NCBI RefSeq assembly: GCF_002754195.1
Contig: NZ_PEEU01000001.1
Location: 4,712,001 to 4,776,000, forward strand
DNA from: Flavobacterium sp. 9
GTDB lineage: Bacteria; Bacteroidota; Bacteroidia; Flavobacteriales; Flavobacteriaceae
DNA length: 64,000 bases
Direction of reading: 5' to 3'
Numbering within the stretch: position 1 is the first letter of the stretch; the number at the start of each line of letters is the position of its first letter. Position numbers and translations under genes: made by a program. This document shows positions 46,791 through 56,333 of this stretch, one piece after another. The notes under the pieces are model-generated. The model ran no database searches, was not told the DNA's origin, and worked only from the letters and a program-made list of their open reading frames with translations.

Positions 46791-46937
46791 TAAAAACTAC
46801 TATTAGTATGGGTATTTCTTTTTAAGGCGGTAAAGATAATTAATAAAAAGCAAACCTTTTCTATCGTTTTTACTATTTAATTACTCCTTTTTGGATATAA
46901 TTTAAATTAAAACCAAATTGTGATTATTTTAAAATAC

Positions 46938-46970
46938 AAAAGACAATAACATAGCTTGTTATTGTCTTTT
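46938..46970 (-). terminator. Terminator of the aminotransferase gene
   Basis: AAAAGACAATAACA (46938-46951) and TGTTATTGTCTTTT (46957-46970) form a perfect 14-bp stem with loop TAGCT. Confidence 0.85.
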
Positions 46971-46992
46971 GAAGTACTCTATTTTTTTGTTC

Positions 46993-48189
46993 TTATTTTT
47001 TGTTGTAGACTAAAAGTGCTTCTTTTAGAATGTTTACAGCAGTAATTAAATCCTTCTTATTCAAAACATAAGCGATTCTTACCTGATTAAGTCCCATTCC
47101 TGGTGTAGAGTAAAAACCTGCAGCAGGAGCAACCATTACAGTTTCTCCGTTAAGATCATAACTTTCTAAAAGCCATTGTGCAAAATCTTCTGAATTGTCA
47201 ATTGGTAATTGAGCAATACAATAAAAAGCACCTTTTGGTTTGGTTACAATAACGCCTTCAATTTTGTTTAATTCGGTAATTAAAGTGTCACGACGTTCTT
47301 TATATTCTGAAATTACTTCATCAAAATAACTCTGTGGCGTATCGATTGCAGCTTCACAAGCAATTTGTTCAATTGTTGGCGGACTTAGACGTGCTTGAGC
47401 AAATTTCATTACAGTTGCCAAAACATCTTTATTTTTAGTTACCAAACAACCAATTCTTGCTCCGCACATACTGTAACGTTTTGAAACAGAATCGACCATG
47501 ATTACATTTTGCTGTACATCTTCAAGATTCATTACAGAATAATGAACATCATCTCCATCGTACAAAAACTCACGGTAAACTTCGTCAGCAATTAAATATA
47601 AATCGTGCTTTTTGATTAAGCCGGCAAGTTGTTTTATTTCTGCTTCCGAATATAAATAACCTGTTGGATTACCAGGATTACAAATTAAAATAGCTTTAGT
47701 TTTAGGCGTAATCAGTTTTTCGACAGTTTCAATGCTTGGCAAAGCAAAAGCACTTTCGATAGTCGAAATTACAGGAATTACTGTTGCGCTGGTTGATGAC
47801 GCAAATGCATGATAATTGGCGTAAAAAGGCTCAGGAATAATAATTTCATCTCCCGGATCTGTAATTGTGGCCAGTGCAAATAATAAGGCTTCAGAGCCAC
47901 CAGTCGTAATAATGATGTCTTCTGAGTTTACATTTACATTTTGGCGTTGGTAAAATTTAGCTAATTTTTTTCTATAACTTTCATATCCGGCAGATGGACT
48001 GTATTCTATAATAGTTAAATCAATATTTTTTACCGCCTCGATGGCCACTTCGGGTGTCTTGATATCCGGTTGACCAATGTTTAAGTGATACACTTTATGT
48101 CCTTTTTGTTTTGCAAGATCTGCATAAGGAGCAAGTTTACGTATCGGTGATTCGGGCATGTTTCTGCCTTTGAGTGAAATTGTTGGCAT
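46993..48189 (-). CDS. Class I/II PLP-dependent aminotransferase (aspartate aminotransferase-like)
   Basis: About 398 residues from ATG 48189 (MPTISLKGRNMPESPIRKLA). Family motifs: YHLNIGQPDIKTPE, GGSEALLFAL, NPGNPTGYLYSE (substrate Arg/Asn region), LIADEVYREF and the PLP lysine in VDSVSKRYSMCGARIG. FYCIAQLP and VRIAYVLN close the C-terminus with the substrate-binding Arg. It transaminates an amino acid with a keto acid; which one cannot be decided. The longer frame up to 48351 would overlap the divergent gene and add 54 non-family residues, so the inner ATG is used. The leftward terminator is at 46938. Confidence 0.93.
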   Translation of the reverse strand: MPTISLKGRNMPESPIRKLAPYADLAKQKGHKVYHLNIGQPDIKTPEVAIEAVKNIDLTIIEYSPSAGYESYRKKLAKFYQRQNVNVNSEDIIITTGGSEALLFALATITDPGDEIIIPEPFYANYHAFASSTSATVIPVISTIESAFALPSIETVEKLITPKTKAILICNPGNPTGYLYSEAEIKQLAGLIKKHDLYLIADEVYREFLYDGDDVHYSVMNLEDVQQNVIMVDSVSKRYSMCGARIGCLVTKNKDVLATVMKFAQARLSPPTIEQIACEAAIDTPQSYFDEVISEYKERRDTLITELNKIEGVIVTKPKGAFYCIAQLPIDNSEDFAQWLLESYDLNGETVMVAPAAGFYSTPGMGLNQVRIAYVLNKKDLITAVNILKEALLVYNKK

Positions 48190-48311
48190 GAGCTTTATTA
48201 TTGAAGTGCAAATTTGCATTTTTTTTTCGAATTTAACGTAAACATTAAAGAGACTTATAAAAATGTAACAATTATCAATATATTTACTAATTTTATAATA
48301 AAAAATTATCA

Positions 48312-49637
48312 ATGAGAAAATATTTTGTGTTGTTTTTTGGGCTTTTGGCATCTTTCTTAGGAAATGCGCAAGGTGATTTTTTGATTCAAAACAATAGTAA
48401 GAAGGTTACTATTCCTTTTCAATTGATTAATAATCTCATTTTTATTCCGATAAAAGTAAATGGAGTTGAGTTGAACTTCTTGCTGGATTCCGGAGTCGAG
48501 GAAACTATCTTGTTTAGTATGGAAGAAAAACAAGAAGTACGTTTCAATAATGTAGAGAAAATAAAATTGAGAGGATTAGGAAGCGAACAAGAAATCGAAG
48601 GGCTAAAATCAACAAATAATACTCTTGAAACACATGGTTTGAGATCTAATAATCATATGGTTTATATTATTTTGGATCAAGGTTTTAATTTGTCATCACA
48701 TATTGGAATTCCGGTAAATGGAATCATTGGATATAAATTTTTCAAAAATAATTTAATAGAAATTAATTATCAAAAGAAGAAGATTATTGTTCATTTAAAC
48801 AGTGAGGAATTAAGAAAAAAGCTGGAGAATAAATTTAAAGTAATACCAATAACCATAGAAAAATCTAAACCGTATATCTATACAACAGCAACGGTTGATA
48901 ATGTTGAAATTCCTGCAAAACTTCTTATCGATATTGGAAACAGTGATGCTTTTTGGATTTTTGAAAACAAGAAAATTAAATTACCAAAAAAGAATTTTCC
49001 TGATTTTTTAGGAAAAGGGTTTAGTGGAGATATTGAAGGGCATCGGGCTAAAATTGATGAGTTTTCTATTGATGAGTTTGAATTTAAAAAACCAATTGTT
49101 TCCTTTCCGGATTCATTATCTATTCGTAATGTTAAAATGGTTCCGGATCGAATTGGTTCAGTTGGTGGTGAAGTTTTAAAGCGTTTCAGAATTTTTTTAG
49201 ATTATGCTGATAAAAAGATATATCTTAAGAAAAACAGTAAATTTTCGGAACCTTTTACTTATAATAAAAGTGGTATTGTACTGCAACATAATGGTTTGCA
49301 ATGGGTTCAGGAGACTGTTCATATGGAAACTATCCAAGTTGTTACTTCAGCACGTGATCTGGATTCAAACGAAAAGAAGAATGGAGATTTTATGTATAAA
49401 TTTTTACTAAAGCCTGTTTATGAAATAGTAAATATTCGGAAACAGTCTCCTGCCGAAAAATGTGGGTTACAAAAAGGAGATATTATTGTTAGTATTAATG
49501 GTGTCAAACCCTATAAATATTCCTTACAGCAAATAAATAATCTGTTGAAATCTGAAGATGATATCTGGATTAGTCTGGAGGTTGAAAGGAACAGTTTGCT
49601 GCTAAAATTCCGATTTAGATTACAAGATGAATTGTAG
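48312..49637 (+). CDS. Exported retropepsin-like aspartyl protease with C-terminal PDZ
   Basis: 441 residues. Signal peptide MRKYFVLFFGLLASFLGNAQ. A pair of pepsin-type half-sites: FLLDSGVEETI (Asp59, as DSG rather than DTG) and LLIDIGNSDAFWI (Asp207, as DIG), each before a hydrophobic strand, with NGIIGYKFF and GGEVLKRFRIFLDY as the following psi-loop elements. A PDZ domain closes the protein (SPAEKCGLQKGDIIVSINGV). One Asp per half-site fits a single-chain, pseudo-symmetric aspartyl protease. Periplasmic or outer-membrane facing. DSG and DIG are unusual, so activity needs testing. It is divergent from the aminotransferase. Confidence 0.8.
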   Translation: MRKYFVLFFGLLASFLGNAQGDFLIQNNSKKVTIPFQLINNLIFIPIKVNGVELNFLLDSGVEETILFSMEEKQEVRFNNVEKIKLRGLGSEQEIEGLKSTNNTLETHGLRSNNHMVYIILDQGFNLSSHIGIPVNGIIGYKFFKNNLIEINYQKKKIIVHLNSEELRKKLENKFKVIPITIEKSKPYIYTTATVDNVEIPAKLLIDIGNSDAFWIFENKKIKLPKKNFPDFLGKGFSGDIEGHRAKIDEFSIDEFEFKKPIVSFPDSLSIRNVKMVPDRIGSVGGEVLKRFRIFLDYADKKIYLKKNSKFSEPFTYNKSGIVLQHNGLQWVQETVHMETIQVVTSARDLDSNEKKNGDFMYKFLLKPVYEIVNIRKQSPAEKCGLQKGDIIVSINGVKPYKYSLQQINNLLKSEDDIWISLEVERNSLLLKFRFRLQDEL

Positions 49638-49745
49638 AAAATTCAATTAGAAAATCATCATTTTTTTTAATTAAAATGATGGTTTTCAGTAGGATTTTTG
49701 TAATATGTGTGGGTTTTGTGAAAAATTAACTGTTAAAGTATTTTT

Positions 49746-49765
49746 TTTGATTAACGACCGTTAAT
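49746..49765 (+). promoter_or_regulatory. TTTG plus palindrome ATTAACGACCGTTAAT before the adhesin operon
   Basis: A perfect 7-bp inverted repeat (ATTAACG, CGTTAAT; 2-nt spacer) sits directly behind TTTG at 49746-49749, about 33 nt before the adhesin ATG. The position suits an operator overlapping a promoter; a weak -7 (TAAGTTTA, one mismatch) is at 49773-49780. Confidence 0.35.
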
Positions 49766-49797
49766 ATTTTATTAAGTTTATGCAAAAATAATAATTT

Positions 49798-52422
49798 ATG
49801 GTCAAAAACTACAATAATTTCTTACGAGTATTTTTGTTATTAGTTTTTATATCAATTTTTCCTTCTGCAATTTACGCACAATGTGCGGGTGATGATAGTT
49901 CGTTTTCAGTTTGTGATTTACCAAATAATGCAAATAAGACAATAGATTTATTTACAAAATTAAATGGTACACCGGTCGCAGGCGGAGTTTGGACAGACGA
50001 TGATGATTCTCGAGGTTTAGATATAGCAACTGGTATTTTAAATGCACAAGTTATTCGTAACAGTGGAGTTTATCATTATACTTACACAGTTACAGGAGTA
50101 GCTGGTTGTACAGATAATTCTGCCACAATTGAAGTTGTTATTGGAGGATATTCTGGTGTTAGTTCTAATTTGATTGTTTGTAGTGATGTAAAAACATATA
50201 ATCTTTTTCAGGCATTTAATGGTATTTTTTTAGGGCCACAATCAAACGGACAATGGCATGATGATACTAAAGGTATAAATGTAGGATCGACTGTTAATGT
50301 CGAGGATTTAGAAGGAGATTTTCCATTTACATATACAATGCCTGCAAGAGGTATTTGTCCGGCAATGTCATCGACATCAATAATTACCGTTAAAAGAGCT
50401 CCAAAATCCGGAGATGCTCGTGCTTTATCTTTATGCGCAAGCAATGGATTGACAAGTTATACCAACTATGATCTAAATAATTTACTTAGCGGACAAGATG
50501 CTGGTGGTACTTGGAGCGATCCCAGTGTTACAGGAGAACTATCGTCGCCAGAAGATCATTTTGTGGATGTACAAAACATCTACAACAAATTTGGTGAAGG
50601 AGATTATTACTTTACATATAAAGTCCTTTCTAAAAATACTATTTGTGGTAATGCACAATCAACAGTAAGAATTCATCTGGAGAAAACGCTTGATTTTACT
50701 GGTGCGGTGGTACAAGTTAATTCGGATATTTGTGAAACTGAAATTCCTACTGCCCTATATTCTGTTACTATTACAAGAGGTAATGCTGTTATACCAAATG
50801 GTACATATTCTATCATTTATAACATTTCAGGACCAAGATCAGGCACGGAAACAATTAGAGCAAATTTCACAAATGGAGTTCTTATATTTCCAATTGACGC
50901 GAGTTATTTTCAACAAGTAGGTCGTTTTAATGTAACAATTTTAAGTATACTTTCAGTAAATAGTTTAGGATTATGCCGTAACATTATAAATAATCTATCA
51001 GATGAATTGGTTATTTATGCAATTCCGGATTTGGAAGGGGCAAGTATAACGCCTGCAACTGTTTGTCAAAATGACGATGCAACTATTCAAATCACTGGAG
51101 CGGCAAAACTTGCAGATGGTCAATATGATGTTGTTTATAAAATTTCCGGAGCCAATACCGCTTCATCACAAATTGCGAGATTAACATTTGTAGGAGGTGT
51201 TTCAAATGATTTTGTCATTCCGGGTTTTTTCAATCAAAAAACTGGAACTTCTGTTGTAACGATTACAGCAATTACGCATGTAATTTCACAATGTGTTAAT
51301 AGTGCAGACCTAAAAGGTGATATTTTAATAAATCCATTACCCAATGCTTCAACATTGAGATTGCAGGTAAATGATGTCTGCTTTGGAGCCCATGTTTTAG
51401 TTTCGGTTTCAGGACTGGGAACTCTTACGGATGTTACATTATCATATACACTTTCAGGAAGTAATACCGCTACAACGCAAACAGTAGTATTGACTACCAC
51501 AAATGGAAATGCAAGTTTTATAATTCCTGCCAATTTACTTATAAATGCAGGGGCGACAACAATTTCTGTCGTAAAATTAACCAATAATATAACCACTTGT
51601 AGCATTGATGTAAGTGGCGCAGCAGATACCTTTTCTCTAAAACCTATTCCGGTTGCGCCAACAGCAACAAATCAGGAATTTTGTAAATCTGATAAAGCTA
51701 CAATTGCAAGCTTAGAACCAAAAGGAACGCAATATTCCTGGTATGATTCTGCAACAGCAACAACTCCTCTTGTGAGTACTTATTTATTAAAAGAAGAAAA
51801 TTATTATTTGAGAGAGACTACGTTAAACTGTATTTCTGATCCTACAATGATAACTGTTACATTGAATATTCCTAGTGCGCCAATATTAAGCGGTGCTCCG
51901 GAATTCTGCGGACTAGATAATCCAACTCTTGCAGATTTATCTAATAAAATGGATTCGCCTTCGACTGTGGTTTGGTACGATGCATCAATTAATGGAAACT
52001 TACTGCCTCCATCAACACCTTTAGTAGATAAACGTATTTATTATGGATTTGAGCTAACTTCAGGTGCAAAATGTTTATCTGAGGAAAGTATTCCGGTAAC
52101 GGTATCATTAATTGACTGTGATTCTCCTCAATATCCTTTCTTTGTTCCAGATGGATTTTCTCCAAACGGAGACGGAGTCAATGATACTTTTACTATTCCT
52201 GATATTGATTTTTTATATCCAGAATATAAACTGGAAATTTTTAATAGATATGGAAACGGAATGTATAAAGGCTTTAAAAATAAGCCGGCATGGGACGGAA
52301 TAAACTATGAACAAAGTGGAATTGGCGGCGGAATAGCACCAAACGGAGTATATTTTTACATTCTCTATTTTAATAAAGACAATAAACCTCCTCAACAAGG
52401 GCGTCTTTATTTAAATCGATAA
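49798..52422 (+). CDS. Surface adhesin-like protein with T9SS type B sorting domain
   Basis: 874 residues. The signal peptide ends YAQ (about residue 28). The mature part has repeated beta domains with paired Cys and recurring motifs such as GGVWTDDDDS, GGTWSDPS and VSGLGTLTDVTLSYTLSGS. The C-terminus is the gliding-motility-associated type: VPDGFSPNGDGVNDTF, LEIFNRYGNGMYKG, PAWDG and NGVYFYILYFNKDN. That tail directs export by the type IX secretion system and attachment at the cell surface with a PorP/SprF partner, which is the next gene. It begins a three-gene operon (22 bp to sprF-like, 1 bp to OmpA). What it binds is unknown. Confidence 0.9.
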   Translation: MVKNYNNFLRVFLLLVFISIFPSAIYAQCAGDDSSFSVCDLPNNANKTIDLFTKLNGTPVAGGVWTDDDDSRGLDIATGILNAQVIRNSGVYHYTYTVTGVAGCTDNSATIEVVIGGYSGVSSNLIVCSDVKTYNLFQAFNGIFLGPQSNGQWHDDTKGINVGSTVNVEDLEGDFPFTYTMPARGICPAMSSTSIITVKRAPKSGDARALSLCASNGLTSYTNYDLNNLLSGQDAGGTWSDPSVTGELSSPEDHFVDVQNIYNKFGEGDYYFTYKVLSKNTICGNAQSTVRIHLEKTLDFTGAVVQVNSDICETEIPTALYSVTITRGNAVIPNGTYSIIYNISGPRSGTETIRANFTNGVLIFPIDASYFQQVGRFNVTILSILSVNSLGLCRNIINNLSDELVIYAIPDLEGASITPATVCQNDDATIQITGAAKLADGQYDVVYKISGANTASSQIARLTFVGGVSNDFVIPGFFNQKTGTSVVTITAITHVISQCVNSADLKGDILINPLPNASTLRLQVNDVCFGAHVLVSVSGLGTLTDVTLSYTLSGSNTATTQTVVLTTTNGNASFIIPANLLINAGATTISVVKLTNNITTCSIDVSGAADTFSLKPIPVAPTATNQEFCKSDKATIASLEPKGTQYSWYDSATATTPLVSTYLLKEENYYLRETTLNCISDPTMITVTLNIPSAPILSGAPEFCGLDNPTLADLSNKMDSPSTVVWYDASINGNLLPPSTPLVDKRIYYGFELTSGAKCLSEESIPVTVSLIDCDSPQYPFFVPDGFSPNGDGVNDTFTIPDIDFLYPEYKLEIFNRYGNGMYKGFKNKPAWDGINYEQSGIGGGIAPNGVYFYILYFNKDNKPPQQGRLYLNR

Positions 52423-52443
52423 TTTTTTTAATATAAATTTCAC

Positions 52444-53373
52444 ATGAAAAAAATAATACTCTATATAACTTTCTTCCTCTCTATAACATCCGTTTCTGCA
52501 CAGCAAGATCCGGAATACACACATTATATGTATAATATGAGTGTAGTAAATCCTGCTTATGCAACAGGAGTTCCTGCTATGATGAATTTTGGTGGCTTGT
52601 ACAGATCACAATGGGTTGGCGCAGTTGGAGCACCAAAAACTTTTACCTTCTTTGGACACACGGCAATTTCTGATAAAGTCGAAGCCGGAATCTCATTTGT
52701 ATCAGATGATATTGGAGATGGAGCTAAAAAAGAAAACAATGTCTATGCTGATTTTGCATACGTTTTAAATTTAGGAGGTAAAAATAAACTTTCACTAGGA
52801 CTAAAAGCGGGAATATCCTCAATGCAGACCAATTTTAACGGTTTTCGATTTAATGATCCTGGTACAGACATTGCTTTCTCCGAAAATATAAATACTACAA
52901 AACCTAATATTGGAATTGGAGCTTATTATTTTAGAGATAACTTCTATGCAGGAATATCAGCACCAAATTTATTGAAATCAAAATACATCGAAGAAAAATC
53001 GGGAGTAAATGCTTTTGGATCTGATAATATACATACTTTCATAACTGCCGGATATGTTTTTCAGCTAGATGATATGTGGAAATTGAAACCGGCATTCATG
53101 ACAAAAATTGTAAAAGGAGCGCCTCTTTCAATAGATCTAACAGCCAATGTTTTGTACAATAACAAATTTGAATTTGGTGCAGCTTATAGAATTGACGATT
53201 CAGTAAGTGCTTTGTTTAATTTTAATGTAACACCTACTTTAAGAGTCGGTTATGCGTATGATTATACACTTACAAATTTTGGACAGTTTAATTCGGGGAC
53301 ACATGAAATTATGCTGCTTTTTGATTTAGACCTATTAGGAAAAGGATTTGACAAATCACCTAGATTCTTTTAA
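52444..53373 (+). CDS. PorP/SprF family type IX secretion outer-membrane protein
   Basis: 309 residues. Signal peptide ending SVSAQQ, then QDPEYTHYMYNMSVVNPAYAG-like start (here NPAYATGVPAMMNFGGLYRSQWVG), the hallmark of PorP/SprF proteins, and a series of amphipathic strands to a barrel end (LRVGYAYDYTLTNFGQFNSG, HEIMLLFDLDLL). In F. johnsoniae, SprF-like proteins are needed for surface delivery of the type B CTD protein encoded beside them; the same order here makes the upstream adhesin the probable client. The distance to the adhesin is 21 bp. Confidence 0.93.
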   Translation: MKKIILYITFFLSITSVSAQQDPEYTHYMYNMSVVNPAYATGVPAMMNFGGLYRSQWVGAVGAPKTFTFFGHTAISDKVEAGISFVSDDIGDGAKKENNVYADFAYVLNLGGKNKLSLGLKAGISSMQTNFNGFRFNDPGTDIAFSENINTTKPNIGIGAYYFRDNFYAGISAPNLLKSKYIEEKSGVNAFGSDNIHTFITAGYVFQLDDMWKLKPAFMTKIVKGAPLSIDLTANVLYNNKFEFGAAYRIDDSVSALFNFNVTPTLRVGYAYDYTLTNFGQFNSGTHEIMLLFDLDLLGKGFDKSPRFF

Positions 53374-53374
53374 A

Positions 53375-55483
53375 ATGAAAAATATGAAAAAACTACTCGT
53401 TATTATATTCGTATTTTCAATACAGTTTATAAATGCCCAGAATCAGGAATTGGTTAGAGCAAAGAAATTTTTTGATAGAACTTATTATGCCGAAGCCATT
53501 ACATTATATGAAAAATTGGCCGAAGAAAAACCTTCTCAGGAAGTGATCAAAAATCTGGCAGACTCTTATTATTATACCAATGATCTAATAAAAGCGCAAC
53601 GTTACTATAGACTTTTAGCTAAAAACTATGGTAATGACTTAAGCAAAGATTATTATTATCGATATGCACAGACGCTAAAAGCAACAAATAGTTATGATGA
53701 TGCAAATACAGTTCTAAGAGAATATTATACAAAATTCGGCAAACCTGAAGATATTACTAATTTTGAAAATGAAGTTAAAATATTAGAAAATGTATCTGCA
53801 ATTGGTAAACGATTTGAGATTAATAATCTGGCTATAAACACGCCAAATTCGGAGTTTGGAGCCGTAAAATATAAAGATAATTTGGTTTTTGCCGGAGTAA
53901 AACTAAAACCGGGATTGTTTGATAAAAAGTACAAATGGGATAATGAAACGTATCTTAATATTGTAAAAGTGCCAATTCAGAGTATTAATTCCACCGAAGC
54001 TCCAATTACTTATTTTGCCGATGAATTAAAAACCGGAATGCACGAATCAAATGCTGTTTTTACGAAAGATGGAAAAACAATTTATTTTACACGTAATAAT
54101 TCTAAAAACGGAAGAAAGAAAAAGAACGATCAGAAAATTTCAAATCTTCAGATTTTTAAGGCCGAATTAGTAGAAGGAAAATGGACAAATTTAGTTTCAT
54201 TACCGTTTAATAGTCCAAATTATTCTGTAGAACATCCTGCGCTAAGTCCAGACGAAAAAGTATTATACTTTGCATCTGATATGCCGGGAACATTAGGTTC
54301 ATTTGATATTTATTCTGTAAATATTAATAAAGGAGCATTTGACACACCGCGAAATTTAGGTCCAAATGTTAATACAGATAAAAGAGAACAATTTCCGTTT
54401 ATTTCTGAAGACAATAAACTTTATTTTTCTTCAGATGGACATTTAGGTTACGGATCACTGGATGTTTTTGTTTCCGAAATTAATGGAAATGAATATACGA
54501 AAGCAATTAATATTGGTTTACCATTAAACTCTAATTCAGATGATTTTTCGTTTAATGTTGATTCAAATACCAAAGAAGGATATTTTGCTTCAAATAGAGA
54601 AGGGGGAAAGGGGAATGATGATATTTATACATTCAAAGAAACAAAAGAGCTAATTGTAGAAGATTGCAAACAATATATCGCAGGGACAATTACAGATATA
54701 AATACCAATTTGGTTCTTGAAAATGCGACCGTAATATTGCAGGATTCGGATAAAAAAGCATTAAATACAATTACGACAGGCTCAGATGGGAAATTCAGCT
54801 TTACAGTTGTCTGCGAAAGTTCTTATACAATTGTTGCTTTTAAAGAAAAATACACCAATGAATCTAGAAATCTGGTAATTGGAAATGTAAGATATGCAAC
54901 TAACGATGGTTCATTAGCACTAAAATCATTAGATGCAATTAAATTGGAAGAAAAGCAAAACGCAGAAAACAAAAGAAAGCAAGAGATTATCATAGAAGAA
55001 GAAAACAAGAAAAAAGAAGCATTAAAACTTGTTGCTTTAAAAGAAGCTACCGAAGCAAAGAAAAAGGAAAAAGTAGCTGAGATTTTAAAACAGGAAAAAG
55101 ATGTTGTAAAAGACAATAAAGACCGATTAATTATAAAAACTGATCCTATTTATTTTGATTACAATATGTGGTATATCCGAAAAGAATCTAAAGTAGTTTT
55201 GGGACGAGTTGTAGCTTTGATGAATAAATATCCGGGAATGGTTATCGAAATTGGTTCACATACAGATTCACGCGGAAATGCAAAGTATAATGAAGAACTG
55301 TCTCAAAAAAGAGCAAATTCGACCAGAGAATTTATCATTCAGTCTGGTATAAATGCCAGTAGAGTTACTGCTAAAGGTTATGGAGAATCTGTGCCAATTA
55401 TAAAATGTAAAACAGATGATTCCTGTTCAGAAGAAGAACACGAGTTAAACAGACGAAGTGAATTTGTAATTAATAAGTTGTAA
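53375..55483 (+). CDS. OmpA-family protein with TPR, PD40 and carboxypeptidase-regulatory-like domains
   Basis: About 702 residues. Signal peptide (to NAQ), then TPR-like helices (about 25-150: LYEKLAEEKPSQEVIKNLA). WD40-like PD40 repeats follow (HPALSPDEKVLYFASDMPG, PFISEDNKLYFSSDG), then a CarboxypepD-regulatory-like beta domain (AGTITDINTNLVLENATVI) and a Lys/Glu-rich coiled coil. The OmpA C-terminal domain at the end has IEIGSHTDSRGNAKYNEELS and RVTAKGYGES, which bind peptidoglycan. The order matches PorE-like T9SS-associated proteins. The start could be 53375 or 53384. It follows the PorP/SprF stop by one base. Confidence 0.92.
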   Translation: MKNMKKLLVIIFVFSIQFINAQNQELVRAKKFFDRTYYAEAITLYEKLAEEKPSQEVIKNLADSYYYTNDLIKAQRYYRLLAKNYGNDLSKDYYYRYAQTLKATNSYDDANTVLREYYTKFGKPEDITNFENEVKILENVSAIGKRFEINNLAINTPNSEFGAVKYKDNLVFAGVKLKPGLFDKKYKWDNETYLNIVKVPIQSINSTEAPITYFADELKTGMHESNAVFTKDGKTIYFTRNNSKNGRKKKNDQKISNLQIFKAELVEGKWTNLVSLPFNSPNYSVEHPALSPDEKVLYFASDMPGTLGSFDIYSVNINKGAFDTPRNLGPNVNTDKREQFPFISEDNKLYFSSDGHLGYGSLDVFVSEINGNEYTKAINIGLPLNSNSDDFSFNVDSNTKEGYFASNREGGKGNDDIYTFKETKELIVEDCKQYIAGTITDINTNLVLENATVILQDSDKKALNTITTGSDGKFSFTVVCESSYTIVAFKEKYTNESRNLVIGNVRYATNDGSLALKSLDAIKLEEKQNAENKRKQEIIIEEENKKKEALKLVALKEATEAKKKEKVAEILKQEKDVVKDNKDRLIIKTDPIYFDYNMWYIRKESKVVLGRVVALMNKYPGMVIEIGSHTDSRGNAKYNEELSQKRANSTREFIIQSGINASRVTAKGYGESVPIIKCKTDDSCSEEEHELNRRSEFVINKL

Positions 55484-55526
55484 ATATCGATTTAACTACG
55501 TCAGATTAAATAAAAATAATAATTTT

Positions 55527-55556
55527 AAAAGAAGCCTTTTTTTTGGCTTCTTTTTT
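55527..55556 (+). terminator. Terminator of the T9SS adhesin operon
   Basis: AAAAGAAGCC (55527-55536) and GGCTTCTTTT (55545-55554) with an eight-T loop, then T's. A false ATG at 55543 lies beside it. Confidence 0.85.
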
Positions 55557-55599
55557 ATTTAATTTTATGAAAATAAGAATAAACCTAAAATATCTAATT

Positions 55600-56091
55600 A
55601 TGAAAAAACCAGTTGTATTTTGCTTGCTTTTAGCTTGCATAGGATTCCAAAGTTGTAAAAACGATGAAAAACAAAAAGAACTTGAAGCAGCAAAAGCAGA
55701 AGGTAAAAAAGTTGTAAGCACAGAGTGCTATAAGGCGATATACGAAAAGGATACAATAGATTTAAAATTGAATACTTTAAAAAACGGAAAATTAACTGGC
55801 GATATGGTAATGAAAGTTGCTCCTTCGACAGTAAGAACGGGTGAAGTTGAAGGTGAATTTCATGGAGATACCTTATTTATTGACTATACATTTGTAGATG
55901 CAACAAATAAAGATGTAAAATTCAAAAACCCAATGGCGCTTTTAAAACGTGATAAACAACTTATTTTAGGAAACGGAACCATGCAAACTACAATGGGAGT
56001 TACTTATTTGGTAAAAGATAAACCTATCGATTTTGAAAAGGTAAAGTATAAGTTTTCGACTACTGAATGTGTTGAGAAAACTGAAAAGTAA
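55600..56091 (+). CDS. Putative lipoprotein of unknown function
   Basis: 163 residues from 55600. Lipoprotein signal peptide MKKPVVFCLLLACIGFQSC with the lipid-attachment Cys at 19, then a Lys/Glu-rich linker (KNDEKQKELEAAKAEGKK). The mature domain has a regular beta pattern with KNGKLTGDMVMKV, GEVEGEFHGDTLFIDYTF and a final pair of Cys (STECYK and STTECVEK) that could form a disulfide. I know no name for this family. The starts at 55543 and 55567 are rejected because the first lies in the preceding terminator and neither gives a lipobox position. Probably outer-membrane or periplasmic. Confidence 0.75.
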   Translation: MKKPVVFCLLLACIGFQSCKNDEKQKELEAAKAEGKKVVSTECYKAIYEKDTIDLKLNTLKNGKLTGDMVMKVAPSTVRTGEVEGEFHGDTLFIDYTFVDATNKDVKFKNPMALLKRDKQLILGNGTMQTTMGVTYLVKDKPIDFEKVKYKFSTTECVEKTEK

Positions 56092-56100
56092 CCACAATCT

Positions 56101-56150
56101 TGTCATTTCGACGAAGGAGAAATCTTCGCAAGTAACTCCGCAACGAAAGT
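56101..56150. repeat. GTCATTTCGACGAAGGAG repeat, inverted relative
   Basis: TGTCATTTCGACGAAGGAGA is the reverse complement of the right edge of the copy at 60030-60079 (CTCCTTCGTCGAAATGAC). The remaining part diverges. Confidence 0.6.
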
Positions 56151-56156
56151 TCAATT

Positions 56157-56183
56157 TTTGTCAAAGTTTTAAACTTTGACAAA
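56157..56183. repeat. 27-nt palindrome TTTGTCAAAGTTT
   Basis: 13-bp perfect arms around a single T (56170). No T-run; function unknown. Confidence 0.65.
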
Positions 56184-56218
56184 GATTTGACAATCTAAAT
56201 TTTATCACATTCTACAAC

Positions 56219-56251
56219 AAACCCGACAGGTTTTTAAAACCTGTCGGGTTT
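56219..56251. repeat. CCCGACAG hairpin, copy 2 (perfect palindrome)
   Basis: AAACCCGACAGGTTTT (56219-56234) is an exact complement of 56236-56251. The first 11 bases match copy 1 at 28578. Could be read as a factor-independent terminator in either direction but lacks a clear T-tract. Confidence 0.7.
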
Positions 56252-56277
56252 AATCAAGAAGAATTATATTCACAAAA

Positions 56278-56310
56278 AAAAGCCGTTCCTTAAAATTAAG
56301 AAACGGCTTT
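56278..56310. terminator. Bidirectional terminator, AAAGCCGTT stem
   Basis: AAAGCCGTTCCTTA and TAAGAAACGGCTTT pair over 14 bp with one mismatch. It is positioned to end both the lipoprotein gene and the leftward DUF1573 gene. Confidence 0.8.
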
Positions 56311-56333
56311 ACTATTTTTAGATTTTTATTTTT

